12,623 nt of DNA, taken from Clostridium sp. CAG:1013. Its GTDB lineage: Bacteria; Bacillota; Clostridia; Oscillospirales; Acutalibacteraceae. Shown here one piece after another: positions 7,027 through 12,623 of the stretch; the stretch's first letter is position 1, and each line of letters begins with the position of its first letter. A model generated the notes under the pieces. The model was not told the origin of the DNA. It worked only from the letters and a program-made list of their open reading frames with translations, and ran no database searches. A program made the position numbers and the translations under genes. The DNA is taken from NCBI GenBank assembly GCA_000432995.1, contig HF972613.1:34264-46886 (forward strand). Reading direction: 5' to 3'.

Positions 7027-7207
7027 GATTTGGTTATGTTTGCTATCTTAAGCACAATTACTTTTGAAATTCCGTTCTACCTAATTCTTTTGCTCCTGAA
7101 GAAACCTAAATTAGTATCGTGTTTCATTCTGTTTCAGGTCGACTGCAACTCGACAAATGGCAACCAGCTGCTGGGGGCTGCTGTTGTGACTCAGTAGTTC
7201 AGTGGCG

Positions 7208-8194
7208 TTATCTGAGATACGCCTGAATTAGTAGAGCTTCCAAATCCAGGCTGGATGGCTCCTTCCAATTTCCCTCATTGAATTCGATGTACTCCTTCAT
7301 GGATTGGCGTAAAGATTTTGTCCATTGAAATTCTGGAAAGAACCTTCGGAACTTGCTGATGTCAAAGTACACATTGTAGCGTGTCAAATCATTTAGCAGG
7401 ACAGTGTCTATTCCATCCAGTTTCTGCGCATAAACAAAGTCGGTGGGAATATGGACAAAATTAGGTTTTACACCGAGAAGGTCAGCTACCAATGTAATAT
7501 AATCATCGTAGGAACCGATTTTGTCATGGGCCAAGGTAAAATCTTCTCCGACGCAACGAGAATCCCCAGCTATGCAGGCGATCATTCTCCCGGTATTAAA
7601 TCCATTCCCTGCATGGATCAATGCGGTGCCGTCCCCGGGTGAAAAAATCGGCTTTCCTTGGCGAAGCCTGGGAATCAGTGTATAACCTCCTCCTCGAGAC
7701 AATGCGGTCAGTAGAAAACGATTTCCCATGGAATAGGCTGGGCGCACAATGGTAAGAGGTAGTCTTTCCTGCCCAACATTCCGAAATACCATTTCACACT
7801 GCACCTTGTTGGCGGCATATGAACAGTTTGGAGCGTTCCATGAGCCGTTTTCAGGCATTGGAAGCTGACTGAGAGGATATCCGTACACGTCCACTGTGCT
7901 TACAAAAATATATTGTTCCACCGTACCCTGAAATACGTCTACTGCCATTTGCGCCTGTTCTGGAAGAAAGCAGGAAAAATCAATCACGATTTCAGCTTTC
8001 GCGACATCTCTGGCGTGGGTCAGGTCCTCCATGCAGTCCCTATCCCCAAAGAAAAATGTCACCTTATCCTTGTATGCTTCAAGATTTGTTTTGTAGTGAG
8101 TCAACGCGAATAAAGAATGGCCCTGCTCGAACAAATCTTGAATCGTGCTGGCAGAAATGTTTCCTGGAGCACCTATGAATAATACCTTGCTCAT
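7208..8194 (-). CDS. NAD-dependent epimerase/dehydratase family protein (extended SDR)
   Basis: A 328-residue Rossmann-fold protein, last gene of the sugar-transport operon. The N-terminus VLFIGAPGNIS shows the dinucleotide motif as G8-x-x-G11-x-x-S14, with Ser in place of the usual third Gly. DFSCF (72-76) follows the third beta strand, FVSTVDVYG (97-105) supplies the catalytic Ser/Thr, and Tyr126-x-x-x-Lys130 is the SDR catalytic pair. Family members oxidise, reduce or epimerise nucleotide sugars or free sugars in the cytoplasm. The start is ATG at 8194-8192 with AGAGGTG (8208-8202) upstream. It follows the second permease by 99 bp, so it is probably co-transcribed and may modify the imported sugar. 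Length and motifs agree with isoflavone-reductase/UDP-glucose 4-epimerase-like annotations, but the substrate cannot be read from sequence. Confidence 0.85.
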   Translation of the reverse strand: MSKVLFIGAPGNISASTIQDLFEQGHSLFALTHYKTNLEAYKDKVTFFFGDRDCMEDLTHARDVAKAEIVIDFSCFLPEQAQMAVDVFQGTVEQYIFVSTVDVYGYPLSQLPMPENGSWNAPNCSYAANKVQCEMVFRNVGQERLPLTIVRPAYSMGNRFLLTALSRGGGYTLIPRLRQGKPIFSPGDGTALIHAGNGFNTGRMIACIAGDSRCVGEDFTLAHDKIGSYDDYITLVADLLGVKPNFVHIPTDFVYAQKLDGIDTVLLNDLTRYNVYFDISKFRRFFPEFQWTKSLRQSMKEYIEFNEGNWKEPSSLDLEALLIQAYLR

Positions 8195-8293
8195 GTATCC
8201 GCACCTCTTATTCTTTGTGTTTCGCTAGTCCGTTCATTTGTCAATTTTAATGGCAGATGCGATTTGTCTGGGTTACATCGACGCAAACCAATT

Positions 8294-9193
8294 TTAGCCT
8301 TTCACGCCACCTAATGTAATGCCTTTTACAAAGTTCTTCTGAATAAAAGGATAGATCACCACAATAGGCAACACGCCCAGAGTAGCCATTGCCATACGAA
8401 CTGTGGCGGAAGGAATCTTGGACAAGCCTTCGTTTACCGCACTGGTATTGGAGGCGTTTTGAACCAGCGCTTGAATGTTCTGCATGAGTCGATTCAACAG
8501 ATTCTGAATGCTGAACAGGTCTGTCCGCTTTACGATATACACATAACCGTTGGCCCAATCGTTCCAATATGCAAGTCCTACAAACATGGCAATAGTGGCA
8601 AGAATAGGTTTGGCCATAGGGAGTGCTACAGAAAACATAGTGCGGATTTCACCTGCTCCATCAATGTAAGCTGCCTCCAGAATTTCCTCGGGAACATTGG
8701 TAGTGAAATAACTTTTCATCAAGAGAACATTGAATGCGTTCATCAACAAATTGGGAATTAACAAACCAAAGAATGTATCTTTGATATGGAAAATGGTGGT
8801 GTAATTAATATAAGTAGGGACCAAACCGCCATTAAACAGCATGGTGAAAAATACGTAAAAAGTCAAAATCCCCCGGAATGGAAGCTGTTTTTTTGCCAAA
8901 CCGTAAGCTAAACAAGTAGTAATCGTCAGGCTGACAGACACACCCACAACCGTCAGTACAAAGGAAACTCCATAGGCGTTTAAAATCATTCCGCCATTTG
9001 AAGTCATGATCCATTCGTAAGCATAGGTACTCCACTTTTCTGGGAAAAAGGAATATCCATTTTTCAATAAAGTGGTGTTATCCGTAAATGATGCGATCGT
9101 CATCAGAATCATGGGGATTATGGCCAGCAAGCTGAGAATTACCATAAATACATGGGAAAAAACAGAAAATACTTTTTCTTCTTTCGTTTTCAT
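8294..9193 (-). CDS. Carbohydrate ABC transporter permease 2 (CUT1, YtcP/AraQ-like)
   Basis: A 299-residue inner-membrane permease with six predicted helices. The EAA cytoplasmic loop, EAAYIDGAG... ending in LP (173-192), docks the ATPase. The first helix is at about 12-34, and the C-terminus ends in KGITLGGVKG, typical of YtcP-like proteins in Firmicutes. It would form the channel with permease 1. The start is ATG at 9193-9191 preceded by AGGAGGAG, which overlaps the stop of permease 1, so the two are separated by only 10 bp and likely co-translated. No ATP-binding subunit is encoded in the window; CUT1 importers of this type commonly share an MsmX/UgpC-like ATPase encoded elsewhere. The exact sugar is unknown. 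Confidence 0.93.
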   Translation of the reverse strand: MKTKEEKVFSVFSHVFMVILSLLAIIPMILMTIASFTDNTTLLKNGYSFFPEKWSTYAYEWIMTSNGGMILNAYGVSFVLTVVGVSVSLTITTCLAYGLAKKQLPFRGILTFYVFFTMLFNGGLVPTYINYTTIFHIKDTFFGLLIPNLLMNAFNVLLMKSYFTTNVPEEILEAAYIDGAGEIRTMFSVALPMAKPILATIAMFVGLAYWNDWANGYVYIVKRTDLFSIQNLLNRLMQNIQALVQNASNTSAVNEGLSKIPSATVRMAMATLGVLPIVVIYPFIQKNFVKGITLGGVKG

Positions 9194-9203
9194 TTTTCTC
9201 CTC

Positions 9204-10148
9204 CTAAATCAAGGCGCTGTCCCGGTCGATCTTGCGGACCAACGCGTTAGAACCCAGCACTAGAATAAATCCCACAATCGATTGGTAAACACCTGCTGCG
9301 GCAGACATAGAAATATTGCCAAGCTGAAGCAGTCCGCGATACACATAGGTATCGATGGTATTGGTAGTAGAATACAATGCGCCCTGATTCATAGGCACTT
9401 GGTAGAACAATCCAAAATCCGAATAGAAAATTCGACTGATTGCCATTAAGGTCAGCATGATAATGGTTGGCTTCAGCATGGGAAGCGTAATCAGCTTAAT
9501 CTGCTTCCATTTGCTTGCGCCGTCAATTACCGCCGCCTCATAATAGGCTCTATCAAACCCCATAATCGTTGCAAGATAAATAATACAGTTGTAACCCACC
9601 ATTCTCCAGGCATTGACAAATACCAAGATAAACGGCCAGTAGGAGGGCTCGCTGTACCAGGAAATAGGCTCTGCCCCAAAAGCGGGCAGGATCTGCTTGT
9701 TTACAAAACCGCTTTCCGTGCTGAGAAAGGCAAATACCAGATATCCAATAATTACAGTGGAGAGAAGATTGGGAAGCAAAATGGAACTTTGATATACCTT
9801 TCTGCTTTTTCCTTCCATCTCACTCAAAATGATGGCCACTAAAATCGCCATAAACGTGTTGACGATGATAAACGCCATATTGTAAAGGATGGTATTTCTT
9901 GTGATAATCCAAGCGTCTGTGGTCTTAAAAAGATACTCGAAATTTTTGAAGCCGATCCATTTACTTCCCCAGATTCCTGCTCCAGCGTTATACTGTTTGA
10001 ACGCAATGGCCAATCCCGGTAATGGCATGTAGTTATTTATAAATAAGTAAATCAAACCGGGAAGCATAATCAAATAAATGGGAATACACCGGCGGAATAG
10101 GGCTGTTTTTTTCTTTAAGGATGATTTGCCCTGAACAAGTGTCACCAT
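9204..10148 (-). CDS. Carbohydrate ABC transporter permease 1 (CUT1, LplB-like)
   Basis: A 314-residue permease with six predicted helices, opening with a basic segment (KSSLKKKTALFRR) and LIMLPGLIYLFINNY. SKWIGFKNFEYLF (62-74) is a family hallmark of LplB/UgpA-like subunits. The EAA loop starts at EAAVIDGAS (204-212) and ends LPMLKP. I chose ATG 10148-10146 because AAAGGAG (10160-10154) sits 5 bases upstream; the GTG two codons earlier overlaps the ribosome site itself. It lies 66 bp downstream of the binding-protein gene across a hairpin, and 10 bp upstream of permease 2. It forms the heterodimeric channel with permease 2. Confidence 0.93.
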   Translation of the reverse strand: MVTLVQGKSSLKKKTALFRRCIPIYLIMLPGLIYLFINNYMPLPGLAIAFKQYNAGAGIWGSKWIGFKNFEYLFKTTDAWIITRNTILYNMAFIIVNTFMAILVAIILSEMEGKSRKVYQSSILLPNLLSTVIIGYLVFAFLSTESGFVNKQILPAFGAEPISWYSEPSYWPFILVFVNAWRMVGYNCIIYLATIMGFDRAYYEAAVIDGASKWKQIKLITLPMLKPTIIMLTLMAISRIFYSDFGLFYQVPMNQGALYSTTNTIDTYVYRGLLQLGNISMSAAAGVYQSIVGFILVLGSNALVRKIDRDSALI

Positions 10149-10173
10149 TGTCACTCCTTTGCTTTTCTTAAAA

Positions 10174-10204
10174 CAGAAGCCGGAACATGGTGTTCCGGCC
10201 TCTG
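10174..10204 (-). promoter_or_regulatory. Intercistronic hairpin between binding-protein and permease genes
   Basis: A perfect 9-bp stem GCCGGAACA/TGTTCCGGC (10179-10187 with 10191-10199) with a 3-base loop, extended by CAGA/TCTG after one mismatch. On the minus strand TTTT follows. In transporter operons such hairpins let the abundant binding-protein message accumulate, by partial termination or 3'-end protection, while permeases are made at lower levels. Complete termination is unlikely because the permeases have no other visible promoter. Confidence 0.7.
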
Positions 10205-10214
10205 GACAACATTT

Positions 10215-11762
10215 TTATTTGGTCTGTGCCCAAGCGTCAAGCTGCTTCTGCTTTTCCTCAATGATCTTATCCAGACCAGCCGCCTTGATCTTCTCATTGA
10301 ATTCTTCCAGGCCGGTAGCCGGGTCCACATATCCAAATTCCAGGCTCTTTTGGAATTCCTGATATACGTTGGACACACTGGTGATTTCAGTTGCCACATT
10401 GGTGGTGTCAAAAGAGAAACCAATTGCGGAAGACTGTTTTGCTTCTTTGTTGAACGTATCGGTCTGTTCCCACAGGTCCGGTGCATTCCCGGTCCATACA
10501 TGGGTAATATACTGGTTCGGCATCAACCACTGCATGGTGTGATTCCAGCCGGAAGTGGAAGCGTCTACACCATCGGCGTAGGTGATCAGCCCATCTTCTT
10601 CCACCTTGTAGTGCTGGTCCTCAATACCCCAAGACAACAAGTTGGCCAGATCCTCATTGGTATAGAATTCCTTGATAAGCTGCATGGACTTTCCAGCGTC
10701 AGAAGTGGTGATGCCGATAGACCATGTCCAAGAAGCCACAGACGCAGAAGACACATAGTCGTCCATGGTCTGGAAGATCGTCATAGGCCGGCCACACAGG
10801 TTGGTCTCCTGGACTTTGATACCGGGCTTGCCGCCAGTGGTATAAGACATCAAAGTACCAGCTTTGGTCAATTCACCTACGGAAGTAGTATCTGTAGCGG
10901 CATCAGCACTGATGTACCCTTTCTGATTGTAGTCGTACATCCGCTCGCAATATGTCTTGTAGTAATCTGTCTCAAACAGATTGACTACCTTTAATTCAGC
11001 GCCATAGTTTTCCAGAACGCCAAACACACTTCCGCCCAGATTGTCAATGTTGGAAAACTGCAACATGGATCCAGTTACAGGACGGTAAACTTCCAAGTCG
11101 GGGTAAGTCTCATGAAGCTGAGCATAGATCTCGTTGATTTCTTCAATGGTAGTGGGAATAATCTCCTGCTCTTCATCCACTTCATACCCAATGCCTTCCA
11201 GATACTCTGTGCCAATGGCGACACAGCCACGTCCCATGGCAAAATCGCGGTTATTGGGCAAGCCGTAAAGTTTCCCGGAGATTCGGCACGCGTCCACATA
11301 CTCCTGGCCAATGGCTTCCACAATTCCTTCACCATTGGTATTCAGATTGTCGTTTTCCTCCATGTCTACCAGATAACCTTGCTGAACCAGGTTGGGATAC
11401 TCACAGTTCCAAGTATTGAAAACATCAATGGGTTCGCCACTGGACAATGCCAAGGTCATGTTTTGTTTATAGGAACCGGAGTCGGAAATCTGAAGCTCCA
11501 CTTCCAACCCTTTTTCAGCCAAGACTTCATTCATCTGGTCTTGAACCGCTTGGGTATCAGGCAGTGCGCCCACCCAAGTTGCAAAGGCCATAACTAACTT
11601 TTGTTTTTCTCCAGTTTCCTCCTGGGCCGTCTCAGAGATAGAAGAACCGGAATCGGAACCTTCGGAAGGAGCTGAATTTGAACTGTTAGATTCAGAACCA
11701 CAAGCCGCAAATGATGCGATCAGCAATCCCGCCAGCAACAGCGCAACTATTCTTTTCATCAT
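10215..11762 (-). CDS. Extracellular solute-binding lipoprotein, DUF3502 family, of the sugar ABC importer
   Basis: A 515-residue lipoprotein that captures the substrate outside the cell and delivers it to the two permeases. The signal peptide is MMKRIVALLLAGLLIAS followed by lipobox FAAC, with Cys21 as the lipidated residue, then a low-complexity Ser/Glu linker (22-50). The mature part is a two-lobe binding fold, starting at KLVMAFATWVGALPD. The C-terminal ~140 residues fit DUF3502: LLSWGIEDQHYKV, GFSFDTTNV, GYVDPATG, and a charged end KIIEEKQKQLDAWAQ. This domain accompanies LplB/YtcP-type permeases in Clostridia and Bacilli. The start is either of two adjacent ATGs (11762 or 11759), with a modest purine-rich GAAAGAGAG upstream. 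It is the first gene of the operon. The presumed ligand is an oligosaccharide; nothing visible identifies it. Confidence 0.92.
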   Translation of the reverse strand: MMKRIVALLLAGLLIASFAACGSESNSSNSAPSEGSDSGSSISETAQEETGEKQKLVMAFATWVGALPDTQAVQDQMNEVLAEKGLEVELQISDSGSYKQNMTLALSSGEPIDVFNTWNCEYPNLVQQGYLVDMEENDNLNTNGEGIVEAIGQEYVDACRISGKLYGLPNNRDFAMGRGCVAIGTEYLEGIGYEVDEEQEIIPTTIEEINEIYAQLHETYPDLEVYRPVTGSMLQFSNIDNLGGSVFGVLENYGAELKVVNLFETDYYKTYCERMYDYNQKGYISADAATDTTSVGELTKAGTLMSYTTGGKPGIKVQETNLCGRPMTIFQTMDDYVSSASVASWTWSIGITTSDAGKSMQLIKEFYTNEDLANLLSWGIEDQHYKVEEDGLITYADGVDASTSGWNHTMQWLMPNQYITHVWTGNAPDLWEQTDTFNKEAKQSSAIGFSFDTTNVATEITSVSNVYQEFQKSLEFGYVDPATGLEEFNEKIKAAGLDKIIEEKQKQLDAWAQTK

Positions 11763-11808
11763 TTCACACTCTCTTTCTCTTTTGCAGTGTACAAGTCTCT
11801 TCTCAACG

Positions 11809-11824
11809 TTCCAAGGCCTTGGAA
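11809..11824. repeat. Perfect 16-bp palindrome in the sugar-operon leader
   Basis: TTCCAAGGCCTTGGAA is its own reverse complement. It lies about 47-62 bases upstream of the lipoprotein start, roughly +9 to +24 from the inferred start of transcription, where a dimeric repressor would block elongation or initiation. As RNA it could also fold as a 6-bp hairpin with a GGCC loop. Confidence 0.5.
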
Positions 11825-11839
11825 TAAGTCTATGTCGTT

Positions 11840-11868
11840 AGTTTATCAGGGAACCCATTTCGTGAAAA
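11840..11868 (-). promoter_or_regulatory. Probable activator-dependent promoter of the sugar-transport operon
   Basis: On the minus strand TTTTCA (11868-11863) and TAAACT (11845-11840) are separated by 17 bp; each matches the consensus at 4 of 6 bases. A weak promoter of this kind would depend on an activator, and two direct repeats abut the -35 box upstream. Inferred start near 11833. Confidence 0.45.
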
Positions 11869-11870
11869 CA

Positions 11871-11903
11871 ACAAATCTGCTGAATGATAACACAAATCTG
11901 TTG
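11871..11903. repeat. Two 12-bp direct repeats with 21-bp spacing, candidate AraC/YesN-type operator
   Basis: ACAAATCTGCTG (11871-11882) and ACAAATCTGTTG (11892-11903) match at 11 of 12 bases. The 21-bp period is two helical turns, the arrangement bound by AraC-family dimers. The proximal copy ends 2 bp from the inferred -35 box of the sugar operon (class II activator position). YesN-type response regulators, the usual partners of YesM-like kinases, carry AraC-type DNA-binding domains, and a YesM-like gene lies across this region. Confidence 0.55.
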
Positions 11904-11918
11904 CTTAACTATTTTTTC

Positions 11919-11947
11919 TTGAATTGAAAGAAAAATTAATGTATTTT
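11919..11947 (+). promoter_or_regulatory. Weak candidate promoter of the sensor-kinase gene
   Basis: TTGAAT (11919-11924) and TATTTT (11942-11947) are spaced 17 bp, each 4 of 6 matches. TATATA at 11950-11955 is an alternative -10. The region is AT-rich, so several such pairs occur by chance. Confidence 0.25.
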
Positions 11948-12005
11948 TGTATATAGGATGCAACAGGTTTTATGCTGATGTCTTACTGGGGGGAGGGGGT
12001 ATTGT

Positions 12006-12623
12006 ATGAAACCTCAAAATTTTACTATCAAACAGCGGCTGATTGCTATTTCTGTCTTTTTGATCTTGTCTCTGACGATCCTAATCACTTATAACAATTA
12101 CTTTGCCGTTGCATCCATACGCTCCAAAGTTTATGACACTGTACAGGGAACGGTGAGAATGTACAGCAACCAAATGGACCGGAACCTTCACTCGGTGGAT
12201 ACTTTTTTAAGCAACTATCTTTATATGAATTATGACATAAAAGTGCTGGACCAAAATCCGAAAAACACAACCCAATGGTTCGCCTCTTTAGACCATATTC
12301 AAGATAACTTTAACACTTCTCTTCCAAGCTATAATATCGACAGTTTTTTTCTCTACATCCCAGAAAAAGATGCTTTTGTTCGGTGCAATTCCGTTCTGGA
12401 TAAACAAATAGTGCTTCAAATCCAAGAAGCCATTGATCAGGGTGTTTTCTTTTCAAAAGAGAATGCCGGAACATGGGTTCCCCTTGAAGTAAAAGGAACT
12501 TATTACCTGGTACGAATGCTCATGTACGGTAAGGAAGCAAGCAACCGAAAACAAGAGATAGACCGCCAGCACTACACTATTCCGAACCAAAGACCAAAAG
12601 ATAAGCATTCTGGGAGAATCTAA
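12006..12623 (+). CDS. YesM-like sensor histidine kinase, N-terminal sensor part only (early stop)
   Basis: A 205-codon reading frame ending in TAA at the last base of the window. Residues 11-33 form one membrane helix (RLIAISVFLILSLTILITY). Residues ~34-174 resemble the extracellular sensor of YesM-type kinases next to CUT1 sugar importers: DTVQGTVRMYSNQMDRNLHSVD, FLYIPEKDAFVR and GTYYLVRMLMYG. A full protein is ~570-600 residues with a second helix, HAMP, His-kinase (PF06580) and ATPase domains, none of which is reached. After residue 174 the translation turns hydrophilic and unlike the family, while another frame at 12562-12622 reads TASTTLFRTKDQKISILGES, which looks more like the expected sensor end. 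A frameshift or decay near 12531-12561, real or from sequencing, is likely. The start ATG 12006 follows GGGAGGGGG (11991-11999). It is divergent from the importer it probably controls through a YesN-type regulator. Confidence 0.6.
   Translation: MKPQNFTIKQRLIAISVFLILSLTILITYNNYFAVASIRSKVYDTVQGTVRMYSNQMDRNLHSVDTFLSNYLYMNYDIKVLDQNPKNTTQWFASLDHIQDNFNTSLPSYNIDSFFLYIPEKDAFVRCNSVLDKQIVLQIQEAIDQGVFFSKENAGTWVPLEVKGTYYLVRMLMYGKEASNRKQEIDRQHYTIPNQRPKDKHSGRI

Noticed and set aside
7138..7154. Short inverted repeat GTCGA...TCGAC in the convergent gap
   Set aside because: Arms of 5 bp with no T-tract or gene nearby; expected by chance.
6979..7197. A 72-codon + strand frame beginning at TTG 6979
   Set aside because: It reads through the 30-bp palindromic terminator, has a poor start and shows no recognisable domain. 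The hydrophobic stretch is likely chance in AT-rich DNA.
7200..7232. Bulged hairpin over the stop codon of the epimerase gene as its terminator
   Set aside because: The stem is interrupted and no T-run follows on the minus strand; the palindrome at 6997-7026 is a better candidate.
8239..8244. TTGACA on the minus strand upstream of the epimerase gene, as a separate promoter
   Set aside because: At 17 bp the -10 position reads AACACA, a poor match, and no better box is found nearby. Read-through from the permeases is simpler.
10350..10994. A 214-codon + strand frame within the solute-binding protein gene
   Set aside because: It lies opposite a clear DUF3502 lipoprotein gene, and its translation has no domain and irregular composition.

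Overview
The window reads as a chromosomal segment of a Gram-positive, low-to-mid GC Firmicute, most likely a Clostridia (Oscillospiraceae/Lachnospiraceae-type gut organism). The reasons are a Firmicute-style GlgA, an ECF-type thiamine S-component (ThiT) under a TPP riboswitch, a YitT/DUF2179 membrane protein, a carbohydrate ABC importer with a DUF3502 binding lipoprotein and no ATPase of its own, and a YesM-like sensor beside that importer. Placement below class is inference.

Layout. Positions 1-1359 hold the 3' part of glgA (glycogen synthase; its first ~25 codons lie outside the window), closed by an intrinsic terminator. Positions 1450-4717 form one transcription unit: a promoter, two tandem paralogous multi-pass proteins of the O-antigen ligase/polymerase superfamily joined by an ATGA stop/start overlap, and a terminator. 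Positions 4746-5776 form a thiamine-uptake unit: a near-consensus promoter, a complete TPP aptamer, a long leader with two tandem terminator hairpins, thiT and a terminator. Positions 5855-7026 carry a yitT-family gene with an extended -10 promoter, repeats upstream and a perfect palindromic terminator that can also serve the convergent operon.

Positions 7208-11762 are on the minus strand: a lipoprotein solute-binding protein, two permeases and an NAD-dependent epimerase/dehydratase, in transcription order from right to left. Together they would capture a sugar or oligosaccharide at the cell surface, move it through the membrane powered by an ATPase encoded elsewhere, and possibly modify the sugar. 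Divergent from this operon, at 12006-12623, is the N-terminal sensor half of a YesM-like histidine kinase that stops early. The 243-bp divergent region between them holds two 12-bp direct repeats spaced 21 bp, placed directly upstream of the operon's inferred -35 box, as expected for an AraC/YesN-type activator, plus a perfect 16-bp palindrome in the operon leader.

Most of the window is ordinary accessory and housekeeping content. I do not see a clearly new defence or mobile system: no CRISPR, transposase, integrase, tRNA or rRNA. The parts most worth a second look are the dual-terminator architecture of the TPP leader, the operator-like repeats of the sugar operon, the broken sensor kinase, and the paired Wzy-like proteins.
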